NCBI GenBank assembly: GCA_000151295.1
Contig: GG745342.1
Location: 966,701-1,030,700, forward strand
Length of the DNA: 64,000 nt
Origin: Allomyces macrogynus ATCC 38327
Taxonomy: Eukaryota > Blastocladiomycota > Blastocladiomycetes > Blastocladiales > Blastocladiaceae
Direction: 5' to 3'
Part shown: piece by piece, positions 21,036 to 28,911 of the stretch
How the letters are laid out: every line of letters starts with the position of its first letter
How positions within the stretch are numbered: the stretch's first letter is position 1
Translations under genes and position numbers: made by a program
The notes under the pieces: model-generated
Databases searched by the model: none
Seen by the model: the letters and a program-made list of their open reading frames with translations, nothing else
Told to the model about the DNA's origin: nothing

Positions 21036-21770
21036 GTAGAGACTCAAGGTAACGTGGACGCCAACCGCTGACAGATTGACATTGCTCATCCAGTTGAAGC
21101 AGTAGGTGTGGGTCGAGTCAAGATACACTGGGGCCGATGCACTCATCCATGTATTGCCAGACTTGACGCTCTGGGCAGAGACCAGGGTGAGTGAACCGGG
21201 GAAATTCCCTGCTGTGCTGCTCATGTAATCGTAGAGATATACAGTGGCAGTGTGTTCAGCAGATGGATTGCTCAAGTACCAGCACAATGTGTTTGCCATG
21301 TACCACCTGCTCATTGACACGGTGAAACACCCACCAGTGCCAGATGCATTAACTGCACCCACAGGAACTGAGCTGTTGACGAGGGCCGTTTGCATGTTTG
21401 CGCCAGTGAGTTTGACAAATGAGGTGGCTGTGAATGCAATGGGCGCCGAAGAGTTGAACATAATCTGGCCATAGCGGAGGGTTGGAAGCATGCTCGCCTG
21501 CACCTGCCCCCATGTCACCACATGGTTATTTGCCGTGGCATCTGAGCACTGAACTGTCCCGTTTACCTGCAGCTTTGAGGTCCCACTGGGAGCCACTCCA
21601 ATCAACATGTTCCCCCCAGCACACACTTGGATACTGTTGCTGTTACCTGTGTTCAGTTCACCATAGCCATATGCGCGATTGAATGCCAAATTCATGAGTT
21701 TGCTGCCTGTCAGTGTCGTGAAATCAATGTAACACACGCCATTGTTGCTGCCACCATTGTTGCAGCGCAT
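21024..21770 (-). CDS. C-terminal part of the viral fibre protein (after a TGA)
   Basis: 248 codons in the same frame as the upstream fibre ORF, separated from it by TGA at 21812-21810 and 13 sense codons (GLYLYNSGNAGFE). The piece is Ser/Thr/Gly-rich and beta-strand-like, and ends HVTLSLYLLR. It looks like the receptor-binding or trimerisation head of a fibre. A run near residues 150-200 (MSRWYMANTLCWYL) is richer in aromatic residues, as in fibre heads. There is no enzyme motif. It ends with TGA at 21026-21024, overlapping the convergent integrase tail. Confidence 0.6.
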   Translation of the reverse strand: MRCNNGGSNNGVCYIDFTTLTGSKLMNLAFNRAYGYGELNTGNSNSIQVCAGGNMLIGVAPSGTSKLQVNGTVQCSDATANNHVVTWGQVQASMLPTLRYGQIMFNSSAPIAFTATSFVKLTGANMQTALVNSSVPVGAVNASGTGGCFTVSMSRWYMANTLCWYLSNPSAEHTATVYLYDYMSSTAGNFPGSLTLVSAQSVKSGNTWMSASAPVYLDSTHTYCFNWMSNVNLSAVGVHVTLSLYLLR

Positions 21771-21809
21771 TTCGAACCCTGCATTCCCGCTGTTGTAGAG
21801 GTACAGTCC

Positions 21810-23036
21810 TCAGGTGGTCGCCCAATTGGCCCCAATGCCACCAGAGACAACAAGCGCACCCGTTGTTGTACTGGTCGTGGCAGTGGTATCAGTGATGCGT
21901 GTCTGGCCGCCAACCCACAGACTCTTCCCAATGCCAGCCCCACCCGATACGACCAGAGCGCCAGTCGACGAACTGGTGCTGTCCGTGGTGTTGGTAAAGG
22001 TGTTTTGGTTTGCCGTACTGACCATTCCAGCAGTCCCAGTGGCAATCAGCGAGTTGACTTGGGAGAGGGGCGTCAGGTGGGTGCCCACAGTGGCCGTAGC
22101 ACCGCTGACATTCCCAGTCACAACCACATTGCTGCCCACATACAGATTCTTTGCAATGCCCGCCCCACCAGCCAGTGTCAGCGCACCACTCCCTGAGGAC
22201 ACACTATCAGTCGTCAGAGTCAGTGCCACGGCGGACGATGGAGTGAGAAAGCCCGTGGTGCCTGCTGAAATCAAGCCCTGAACCTGTGTGAGGGTCGGCA
22301 CATGGGAGCCGGCGACAGCCGTGGCAGCTGTAAGGTTCCCTGTCACATTCACGCTGCCGCCAATGTTGACGCTCTTTGCCACGCCCAGCCCACCCTGAAT
22401 GACAACGCCGCCCATGGACATTGTGGTGCTCTCTGTCATGTTACCAAACGTGAATTGCTGGCCCAACCCGAGCGTGGACTGCGATAGTGTTCCGCTCACA
22501 ATGGACCCATTCACAGAGGTCACCTTGGTGCTAACGTCCGGCAGATTGGCTAGCGGGATGGCCCCAGTCAGTTTTGTCGAGTCGAGACCTGAGATTTGCG
22601 CATTGGATACCTGGCCGATGAGCTTGGTGGCGCTCAGACCAGTGACACTTGTGTCGCCAAAGGTGCCTGTGACCTGCGATGAGGGGATGCTCAGGAGGAC
22701 ACTCAGAGGCAGCACGCCCGAAGTGATTTTGGCCGCATCCAGCGACACAACCTTTGCATTTGTAACTGAGGCGTCAGTCAGCCATGAGCCATTCACAGTG
22801 GACAGCTTGGCGTCAGCAATACCACCGTCTTTCACTGACAGCTGGTTGTTGGCGTTCACGGAAAAGCTGGTTGTGTCATAGGACAGACCCACATTGCCAC
22901 CAGTGGCTGTCAGGGGAGGGGTTGCCACTGTGGATGCTGTGCCTGCCACTACACTGCTGATAGCTGCAGCCAACTCGGAATCCATGACATAAGTACTGCC
23001 CTCAATCAGCCTGAATACGTTCAGTGGAGTGTTCAT
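21810..23036 (-). CDS. Modular phage-like fibre protein of the viral element
   Basis: Starts MNTPLNVFRLIEGSTYVMDS at ATG 23036; a longer ORF reaches 23135, but this ATG fits the divergent promoter and the acidic start of similar fibres. The protein is built from repeats of about 60 residues with the core TGALVVSGGAGIGKSLWVGG (variants GALTLAGGAGIAKNLYVG, GGVVIQGGLGVAKSVNIG). Between them lie spacers such as VTGNVSGATATVGTHLTPLS. These Gly-rich repeats are typical of tail-fibre-like proteins of phages and large algal viruses. It should act as the host-attachment structure at capsid vertices (inference). The frame is cut by TGA at 21812-21810 inside a repeat (GALVVSGGIGANWATT) and continues open downstream for 248 further residues. 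Confidence 0.75.
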   Translation of the reverse strand: MNTPLNVFRLIEGSTYVMDSELAAAISSVVAGTASTVATPPLTATGGNVGLSYDTTSFSVNANNQLSVKDGGIADAKLSTVNGSWLTDASVTNAKVVSLDAAKITSGVLPLSVLLSIPSSQVTGTFGDTSVTGLSATKLIGQVSNAQISGLDSTKLTGAIPLANLPDVSTKVTSVNGSIVSGTLSQSTLGLGQQFTFGNMTESTTMSMGGVVIQGGLGVAKSVNIGGSVNVTGNLTAATAVAGSHVPTLTQVQGLISAGTTGFLTPSSAVALTLTTDSVSSGSGALTLAGGAGIAKNLYVGSNVVVTGNVSGATATVGTHLTPLSQVNSLIATGTAGMVSTANQNTFTNTTDSTSSSTGALVVSGGAGIGKSLWVGGQTRITDTTATTSTTTGALVVSGGIGANWATT

Positions 23037-23070
23037 GCTCGTGATATTATATTCTAGACACAAAATTAAA
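23037..23070. promoter_or_regulatory. 34-bp divergent viral promoter
   Basis: Very short AT-rich spacer (GATATTATATTCTAG, then ACAAAATTAAA) between the fibre start on the minus strand and the 92-residue gene on the plus strand. It must hold both transcription starts if these genes are expressed. Confidence 0.45.
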
Positions 23071-23349
23071 ATGAACAGCTTTGAAGAACAGTTTGAGACG
23101 CTGGATGAGCTTGGTGAGTACCTCTGCCTACCCAAGGCCTTCTACGACCTCGACGATGGGGCCAAGGAGGCGTACATTGACCGCTACATGAAGGAGAAGC
23201 AAAAGAAGCTGCGCCGGTACCGGTTCGTCAAGGACACCACAGACCAGGACCGTGCAGCAGCAGTCCGTGACCGGATGCGTCTCAAACTGAAGAAATGCGA
23301 GTTGGAGCGGGAGAGGGTCCAGCTGAACCTGCTCCTTGGGCTCTCGTGA
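23071..23349 (+). CDS. Small basic helical protein of the viral element
   Basis: 92 residues from ATG 23071 (MNSFEEQFETLDELGEYLCL). A 14-codon upstream extension exists, but this start follows the AT-rich promoter. The middle and end are strongly basic and helical (MKEKQKKLRRYRFVK, RDRMRLKLKKCELERERV), suggesting DNA binding or a coiled coil. No family is recognised. It ends TGA at 23347-23349 with a TAA one codon later. The position between fibre and capsid genes suggests a virion or packaging accessory, which is inference only. Confidence 0.6.
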   Translation: MNSFEEQFETLDELGEYLCLPKAFYDLDDGAKEAYIDRYMKEKQKKLRRYRFVKDTTDQDRAAAVRDRMRLKLKKCELERERVQLNLLLGLS

Positions 23350-23388
23350 ATTTAATTTCTCGGTCCTTGTTAAACATTTCATCCAAAC

Positions 23389-25017
23389 ATGATTCGTAAA
23401 AGGGGTGCTACAGTGCCAGAAGCTGAGGCTCGCAGGGCTATTATCAAGAAAATCTTTGCGGAAAACAGTGATATCATTAAGCCTTACAAGGAGCAGGGTA
23501 TTGAGCTTATTGAAGAAAGAAAGAAGAGGACCTATAAATCAACGCGTTTGCTCCTGCGCGACCTGATGCGGGTCTTTAAAAAATACAAACGCCCCAGGCC
23601 ACTTCAGAGTGACGAAGACATGAAAACGCTCAACAAATTGGTGCCAGAACTTCCGCCCATTGAAATTGAAGAAAAGAAGGAGTTAATCAAAGACTCTGAA
23701 CTTGGTGAGGACAACATGGATGTGGACAACAATGCAGATGACAACCATCAGCAACAGTACATTGAAATTTCTTCAAGCGATGAGGACGACAAACCAGATG
23801 ACGCAAACCCCAATGCAGGTGAGCAATACCCCCCTCCTGATGACATGCGGGTGACGCGTGGACGTGCAGTGCCTGAGATTGTCATTGAGGTGCCCCGTCG
23901 AGATATGCAAATGGTGCCCGCTAACCGCTCTCTCCCTCCCGTCGTTGCTCCAGGTGGACAAATGGTACCTGTTGACCCCTCTCTCCCTCCCATCCTTGCC
24001 TGCCAAATGGCAGAGGAACCGCCCACTGCTCTTGCGCCTGTGCCGGACGATTATGAGCGAGCAGTATCAACCGCACGAAACAACAATGGTGTAGCTGGCC
24101 CAGTGGGTGCACACTGGAATCCAGACGTGGGTGGCAACCACCAGGCTGTCATGCTCGCACAGCAGAACAACACCTTGAACCAGCAGAACATCCAGAACAA
24201 CCTCACTCAGAACAACCTCACTCAGAACATGCTCAACCAGCAAAACATCCAAAATATCCAAAACATCATCCAGACATATCCAGGCATTGAACCGGCACTC
24301 GCCACCCTGTTCCAGGGCATCCAGGCCACATTCCTCAATGTCAGTGAGCGCAATGATGCACTCCTGCAAGCCCTGAGTGGCCTGGAGATGGAACTCAAGG
24401 CAGAGGGCGGGAACACTGCCCAGCTTGCAAGCCAGTATGTCCAAGAGCAGCTTGACCGCTTCGCAATTGACATGTCACTTCAAAACGCCGGAAACATTCG
24501 CGAGATTATGGACAACAAGGCGCGAATCAACAAGGTTGGGCTCATCACAGAATCACTCGCAGAAGGACAATCTGCAATGCAGGAAACGCTTGAGCAAGTC
24601 CCTGAACAGCTGTCAACCCTCCCTGGCCGTGTCATTGACGCCCTCAACCGGTCAGTCAACAACCCCATCAACAAGCTCTCAGGTATCCTTGAGCAGGCGC
24701 AGAACACAGCCCAAGCTATCAGTGACAATGGTGGGAGCCGGGGCGGTGAAGGAGATGGTGGTCCAGGGCTCCAGGAGCAGAAGATGATGAACGACACGCT
24801 CAAGCAAATTGCCAGCGCACTCAACAAGACCCCTCGCATGCCATGGGATGACAAGCCGCGGACTGTCGACAACTACTTTGCCACTGTGCCCTGCTTCCGC
24901 AAGAACCCACGTGCGCCTTACACCATTCCACAAAACGTGGGGGCTCGAGTCATCAAACCCTATGGACCAAAGGTCTACTACGTCCCACAAGGCTTTGGTG
25001 GCATCCAGGACAAATAA
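23389..25017 (+). CDS. Unrecognised 542-residue virion candidate
   Basis: Directly upstream of the ATPase and MCP genes. Layout: a basic helical N-terminus (residues 1-75), acidic low-complexity tract (about 95-155), Pro-rich linker with a repeated QMVPANRSLPPVVAPGG/QMVPVDPSLPPILA unit, an Asn/Gln-rich stretch with QNNLTQNNLTQN-type repeats (about 255-290), a long helical region, a Gly-rich hinge (GGSRGGEGDGG) and a conserved-looking C-terminus (WDDKPRTVDNYFATVPCF, then VYYVPQGFGG). No enzyme motif is visible. The modular layout and position suggest a minor virion or scaffold-like protein. It starts at ATG 23389 behind a CTTG/TAAAC motif and ends in TAA. Confidence 0.6.
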   Translation: MIRKRGATVPEAEARRAIIKKIFAENSDIIKPYKEQGIELIEERKKRTYKSTRLLLRDLMRVFKKYKRPRPLQSDEDMKTLNKLVPELPPIEIEEKKELIKDSELGEDNMDVDNNADDNHQQQYIEISSSDEDDKPDDANPNAGEQYPPPDDMRVTRGRAVPEIVIEVPRRDMQMVPANRSLPPVVAPGGQMVPVDPSLPPILACQMAEEPPTALAPVPDDYERAVSTARNNNGVAGPVGAHWNPDVGGNHQAVMLAQQNNTLNQQNIQNNLTQNNLTQNMLNQQNIQNIQNIIQTYPGIEPALATLFQGIQATFLNVSERNDALLQALSGLEMELKAEGGNTAQLASQYVQEQLDRFAIDMSLQNAGNIREIMDNKARINKVGLITESLAEGQSAMQETLEQVPEQLSTLPGRVIDALNRSVNNPINKLSGILEQAQNTAQAISDNGGSRGGEGDGGPGLQEQKMMNDTLKQIASALNKTPRMPWDDKPRTVDNYFATVPCFRKNPRAPYTIPQNVGARVIKPYGPKVYYVPQGFGGIQDK

Positions 25018-25038
25018 TTTTCAGCATAAAGTATAACC

Positions 25039-25827
25039 ATGTTCACTGTGAAAGCACTTGACAACCAGGCCCATCGAGGGTGTCCCTACCTTGTGCCCAA
25101 GATACCAGCCACAGTGTGTATGCTGGGACCCAAAGCGGCAGGCAAGTCCACGACAGCCCTCAACATGATTCTGTCACCGCAGTGTTGGCGGCACTGTTTC
25201 TCAAAAATCTACGTCTTTTCGCCCACCTCACACCTTGACCCAAAGTGGCAGCAGCTCACCGAAACGCCAGTCCTCAAACACGACCCGAAAGCCCCCTACA
25301 ACCCAGAGCTGCTCGCTGTGTCACGCGACTGCTTCATTCACGAGGTGGACGAAATGGAGACCAAATTAAAGGAAATCGCCATGCTCCAGGACCCCGAGAA
25401 GCGCAACTTTACAAAGCACCCTGGGACCATTGACAACATTCTTATCGTGCTGGACGACATTGCAGGCACCAAATTTGCCCGCTCACGCTTCCTCGACAGT
25501 TTCATTGCACTGTCATGTCATCAAAAGTGCTCCATGATTATGTCGGTGCAGCTGTTCAAGGCCATTTCGCTGCTTGCTTGCAACAACATGTCATATTATG
25601 TGCTGTTCAAGACATACAACAAAAACGAGCTGCAGACTATTTACAATGCATGTGGAGGTCCGTTCATGTGGGAAGAGTTCCTGGCAGTGTGCAATGAAAT
25701 TTTCGCAACACCACATGCGACTCTGAACATCAACATGCAGAATCCAGGCGTCAGGTACTGCTACAACAACTCATTCCACTCGTTTATCATGCGAGAACAG
25801 CACCAACAGGAGGATGAGTACTCGTAA
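25039..25827 (+). CDS. A32-like (FtsK-HerA superfamily) genome-packaging ATPase
   Basis: 262 residues. Walker A is GPKAAGKS (30-37) and Walker B is ILIVLDD (134-140), followed by a polar segment (IALSCHQKCSMIMSVQLFKA) where the family has its sensor strand (SxQ). The size and motif spacing are those of PLV, virophage and NCLDV packaging ATPases, which pump the DNA genome into the procapsid. It starts at ATG 25039, 22 bp after the previous stop, and ends in TAA. The reading frame is intact. It lies directly upstream of the MCP, as in many PLVs. Confidence 0.92.
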   Translation: MFTVKALDNQAHRGCPYLVPKIPATVCMLGPKAAGKSTTALNMILSPQCWRHCFSKIYVFSPTSHLDPKWQQLTETPVLKHDPKAPYNPELLAVSRDCFIHEVDEMETKLKEIAMLQDPEKRNFTKHPGTIDNILIVLDDIAGTKFARSRFLDSFIALSCHQKCSMIMSVQLFKAISLLACNNMSYYVLFKTYNKNELQTIYNACGGPFMWEEFLAVCNEIFATPHATLNINMQNPGVRYCYNNSFHSFIMREQHQQEDEYS

Positions 25828-25862
25828 TTTTTTTTCTTGTGTCTTTTCTAAACCCCCTCAAC

Positions 25863-27176
25863 ATGACTTCACCCGTGACTAACTTTGCCAATGTCCTCCC
25901 GATGTCACTCGGCAAGGAGATGATTTACACTCTGCCCAAGCAGGCGCCAGTTGCTGACCGCATGACCATCAAATTCCCGTGCACACAGGGTTCTGCATTC
26001 TCTGCGTCTGGCAATGGTCTTGGTTCAACCATCTGCTTCCAGATTCCGGCTGTAAACAAAATTGTGGACCTTTCGGCTGGTGTGCGTTTTTCGTTCAAGG
26101 CCTCAACATACAAGGATGCAGCATGCACTCAGCCCACAACCGCTGGTGCCCCAGAGACATACTTTTCAGAAGGTATCCACTCATGTGTGCAACGACTGCG
26201 TTTGCTCACGTCCAGTGACCAGTTGCTCGAAGACATTGATGGCTACAGGTTGTTGACCTGCATGCTCAGTGACGTGACGGTCCCTGCCACGCTCAAGAGC
26301 ATGGTACTGTCAATTGGCCAGGGGTACGGCGACCCTGTGCACTGCTTGGGGGCCAACCGCCAGTTCATTTTCCCGCTCCACTCGGCTCTCCTGACCCAGG
26401 ACCGCTGGCTCAACCTCAAGCACACCTCGGGTCTCATCATCGAAATCACGCTCGCTGAGCCCAAGGCTTGCATGATTAACACCACAGGCACGGTTGGTGG
26501 CTATGTGGTCAGTGAGCCATACCTCATGGTGGACACAGTGACCCTGCATGCTGCACAACTCAGTCAACTCGATGCAGCATGGGCCTCAGCTGGTGGTGTC
26601 ATGTTCACTGGCACTACATGGGCATGCAAGACTCCCGCCTTTGTCACCCCCACGGGCTCGATTGTTGTGTCGGACTGCCACAGCTTGCAGAAATGCATCC
26701 TTGCATCGTTCTGCACGCCCCAGTATCACAGTAAGGCCAACGTGGACCTCCTGGCTTGTGGTCTGCCCATCACAAGTTACCAAATCAAGAATGCCGATGA
26801 GATGGTCCAGCTGCGTCCCATTGACTGCACAGGATATGCCCCAGAGGCCCTGCTTCAGCTTGAGGTCTTTGCCAAGGGCCACACTGTTGGTGAACTGATG
26901 CCTGCCAAGTGGGCTGACCGTGGTTATGTTTCGGGCGGTTCCTTTGTGCCCCCTCAGGGTCAGTTTATCCTTGCACGCACCTTTGAGACGTCCTCGCTCG
27001 TCTCAGGTTTGGACAAGGCCAAGAAGTCGGGGGTCGACCTCGAAATCCTCACAACTGGTGAGCCATTTGCGGTTGACAACTCGCTTGGCTCAGTCATGTA
27101 CCGTTGTGATGTGTTTGTTGGCTACGTGACCTCGATTTCATTCAACGCTGACGGCTCAGTGGACGTCTTCAATTAA
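25863..27176 (+). CDS. Major capsid protein (double jelly-roll type, PLV-like)
   Basis: 437 residues from ATG 25863; an eight-codon GTG extension is rejected because it would overlap the promoter motif. The protein is beta-rich with few charged helices. Its position after the packaging ATPase and before the penton-like gene, together with its N-terminal NVLPMSLGKEMIYTLP and C-terminal YRCDVFVGYVTSISFNADGS, fits a PLV/Polinton-lineage capsid protein. The predicted fold is a double jelly roll forming pseudo-hexameric capsomers. The assignment rests on context, size and composition; MCPs are too divergent for motif recognition by eye. The frame is intact and ends in TAA. A structure prediction would settle it. 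Confidence 0.75.
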   Translation: MTSPVTNFANVLPMSLGKEMIYTLPKQAPVADRMTIKFPCTQGSAFSASGNGLGSTICFQIPAVNKIVDLSAGVRFSFKASTYKDAACTQPTTAGAPETYFSEGIHSCVQRLRLLTSSDQLLEDIDGYRLLTCMLSDVTVPATLKSMVLSIGQGYGDPVHCLGANRQFIFPLHSALLTQDRWLNLKHTSGLIIEITLAEPKACMINTTGTVGGYVVSEPYLMVDTVTLHAAQLSQLDAAWASAGGVMFTGTTWACKTPAFVTPTGSIVVSDCHSLQKCILASFCTPQYHSKANVDLLACGLPITSYQIKNADEMVQLRPIDCTGYAPEALLQLEVFAKGHTVGELMPAKWADRGYVSGGSFVPPQGQFILARTFETSSLVSGLDKAKKSGVDLEILTTGEPFAVDNSLGSVMYRCDVFVGYVTSISFNADGSVDVFN

Positions 27177-27206
27177 TTTTCTTGTTAAAGAGTTAAACCC
27201 CCTCCC

Positions 27207-27461
27207 ATGAATATCCGCTCAATTTGGACCTCATTTAAAACGGCGATTGCCTCCCTTGGCCACTATGTCAAAAACAACTTCAAGAACATTACCACTGGTA
27301 TTCATGAGGTCGCCCGTTTTGCATCAAAAGTTCCTCTGCTAGCTGGTCCTGCTGCATTCGTGTCACGTGCCACCAACATTGCTGATGACATCTATGACCT
27401 CTTTGACGCGTGGTCAGGGACCAGCCCTCCAGACAGTGGTGGGACTGCAGGAGGCGTGTAA
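27207..27461 (+). CDS. Small amphipathic protein between MCP and penton (pVI-like candidate)
   Basis: 84 residues. MNIRSIWTSFKTAIASLGHY and the following basic stretch form an amphipathic helix. Then come a hydrophobic Ala-rich segment (LLAGPAAFVSRATNIADDIY) and a Gly/Ser-rich tail. The position between capsid genes and an amphipathic start recall adenovirus protein VI-like membrane-active cement proteins of the Polinton-adenovirus lineage. This is analogy, not detected homology. It is preceded by the T-tract/CTTG/TAAAC motif and ends in TAA. Confidence 0.5.
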   Translation: MNIRSIWTSFKTAIASLGHYVKNNFKNITTGIHEVARFASKVPLLAGPAAFVSRATNIADDIYDLFDAWSGTSPPDSGGTAGGV

Positions 27462-27483
27462 ATTTTTTCTCAGATAGCTTTAA

Positions 27484-27885
27484 ATGTCAGTCCCTCGCAT
27501 CAAATACATCACCGTGTGCTCCAAGGACCTTGAGAATGGGGTCTCATGGCGCCTTCCACGCGCCATCCAAACCCAGGGCATTCGAGTGGTCAGTGCCATG
27601 ATTCCCAACACGTGGTACAACATCACTGAGACCAACAAAATCCTTTATATTATCGGTTCCCGTGGCCTTTATGGTCTTTATGGTTCCGTTGAGGTGCCTC
27701 CTGCATACTACACTCCACAGTCACTTGTTGATAAACTCACAGAACTGCTCAACAATACGAGTGCCGCAGTTCAATGGGAAGGGGTGTGGTCTGTGACTTG
27801 GAACCCGGCCACTGGTCGTGTCACCATCGCCAACACTACCATGGGCTTCCGTATCGAGCGCAATAAACCAAATAGCATTCACTGA
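27484..27885 (+). CDS. Penton-like minor capsid protein, N-terminal part
   Basis: 133 residues. VVSAMIPNTWYNITETNKIL is the conserved N-terminal block of PLV and virophage pentons (IPNTxYNI). It is followed by a single-jelly-roll-like pattern (YTPQSLVDKLTELLN, WNPATGRVTIANTTMGFRIE). Pentamers of this protein would close the capsid vertices that carry the fibre. The frame is cut by TGA at 27883-27885 and continues open from 27886 with NLGFGTEP, the LGF block that follows in this family. The interruption therefore falls inside the protein. Confidence 0.8.
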   Translation: MSVPRIKYITVCSKDLENGVSWRLPRAIQTQGIRVVSAMIPNTWYNITETNKILYIIGSRGLYGLYGSVEVPPAYYTPQSLVDKLTELLNNTSAAVQWEGVWSVTWNPATGRVTIANTTMGFRIERNKPNSIH

Positions 27886-28269
27886 AACCTCGGATTTGGC
27901 ACTGAGCCTTGGTCAGATGATGATGGTGTGGATGCTGCAGCTCAACCCAAAACAAGAACTGGTAAATATGCCATCGCCCTTGCCCAAATTGAGACGATTC
28001 ACCTCAAGTCCAACCTCGGGAACATGTTGGCAGACTACACCCACTCGTCGTTCCCCAATGTCGGCTCACTCATGGCGTCCTTCCATGTGCAGGGCGGTTG
28101 GGGACAGTCATTTGTGTACCAGAACTCGTCCACTGAATTCTTTAACTTTGATTCGAAAGCCATCACCGAGGAAATCACAGAGATTGAGCTCGAACTGTGC
28201 GACCACAAGCTGTGCCCTATCAACTTCAATGGCCACAACTGGACCATCCAGCTCACGTTCCTGACGTAA
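27886..28269 (+). CDS. Penton-like protein, C-terminal part (after a TGA)
   Basis: Open in the same frame as the N-terminal part immediately after the TGA. It reads NLGFGTEPWSDDDGVDAAAQ and on to IHLKSNLGNMLADYTHSSFP and IELELCDHKLCPINFNGHNW, the C-terminal penton pattern (LGF..., (I/V)xSNL, L.D). It ends in TAA at 28267-28269. A 66-nt GT-AG segment (27851-27916) would remove the stop in frame, but it would also delete the conserved LGF block, so splicing is not favoured. The first ATG here is 27928. Confidence 0.7.
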   Translation, partial: NLGFGTEPWSDDDGVDAAAQPKTRTGKYAIALAQIETIHLKSNLGNMLADYTHSSFPNVGSLMASFHVQGGWGQSFVYQNSSTEFFNFDSKAITEEITEIELELCDHKLCPINFNGHNWTIQLTFLT

Positions 28270-28295
28270 AATTTATTTTTGATTGTATATAGTAA

Positions 28296-28412
28296 ATGCT
28301 CGGCTTTGAAGTTGCGATTCTGTGCGTGAACGTCGTCATCCTCCTGTCGCAGTTTGCCATCATTGGCTACAATGCCCACCACAACAAGGGCCAAAAATTT
28401 ACTCGCGACTAA
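28296..28412 (+). CDS. 38-residue single-pass membrane protein of the viral element
   Basis: A short gene: ATG 28296, a hydrophobic core of about 20 residues (VAILCVNVVILLSQFAIIGY), a polar basic tail (HHNKGQKFTRD) and TAA at 28410-28412. It follows a TGTATATAGTAA spacer and sits at the end of the capsid operon-like block. Tiny membrane proteins at this place are frequent in PLVs and virophages. An internal-membrane or entry accessory role is inference. Confidence 0.55.
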   Translation: MLGFEVAILCVNVVILLSQFAIIGYNAHHNKGQKFTRD

Positions 28413-28430
28413 GTCTAAACACAAACGCAC

Positions 28431-28619
28431 ATGTGCCTCATGTTTTTATTCCGACTTGTAGACAAAGGCAATGAAGGTTCTTGCGACAACCACACAAAAT
28501 CTCCACCGGCAGGAGCCAAAGACAGTGGAGCAACCACCCAGAACAACCAGCCAGTCCTCCCTACGGCAGTCCGCGTAAAACTCAAGCCCGGCGAAGTCTA
28601 CCGCCTATCCTTTAACTAA
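28431..28619 (+). CDS. Small hypothetical protein at the right end of the viral element
   Basis: 62 residues from ATG 28431, preceded by TCTAAACACAAACGCAC, which resembles other viral starts. It has a hydrophobic first ten residues, a polar middle (GNEGSCDNHTKSPPAGAKDS) and a beta-like end (AVRVKLKPGEVYRLSF). No family is recognised. Ends in TAA. Confidence 0.45.
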   Translation: MCLMFLFRLVDKGNEGSCDNHTKSPPAGAKDSGATTQNNQPVLPTAVRVKLKPGEVYRLSFN

Positions 28620-28911
28620 ACGTGTCTCGCACACTGCACGGAAACCATTCGTGCAATGTGTATTTTATTCATATCGTGGAGGTGGTGGAGGGTCGGGTTC
28701 CTGGGGTGTCCAGTTGGAGCGGGCTATCACGGCTATTGTCCCACAGACGTTGCAGAGGTACTCGACGTATATCACAAAGTTGGGCACGCGCGTGCACCAT
28801 TTGGGTGGCACTGAACAGACACAGCTGACTGGCGTCTGGTTCATGGAGTTCATGGTGTTCATGGTTTAGCACATGGCAAGAAAACTTTGGTGGCTGTCCG
28901 AAAACGGGTGT
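28620..28911. other. Subterminal region of the viral element, nothing assigned
   Basis: About 290 bp between the last small gene and the right palindrome. A short plus-strand ORF with a Gly-rich start (SYRGGGGGSGSW) is open but too short and repetitive to call. Confidence 0.4.

Noticed and set aside
25839..25862. GTG start extending the MCP by eight codons
   Set aside because: These codons lie in the T-tract/CTTG/TAAAC promoter-like spacer; ATG 25863 is the natural start.
27851..27916. A 66-nt in-frame intron that would remove the penton TGA
   Set aside because: It has GT and AG ends, but splicing would also delete the conserved LGF block, and the other three stops have no such explanation.
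15875..28269. A viral alternative genetic code in which TGA/TAG are sense codons
   Set aside because: Apparently genuine viral ORF ends use all three stops (TAA for MCP, ATPase and the 542-residue gene; TAG for the YR-like gene; TGA for the 92-residue gene and fibre), and host genes use them too.
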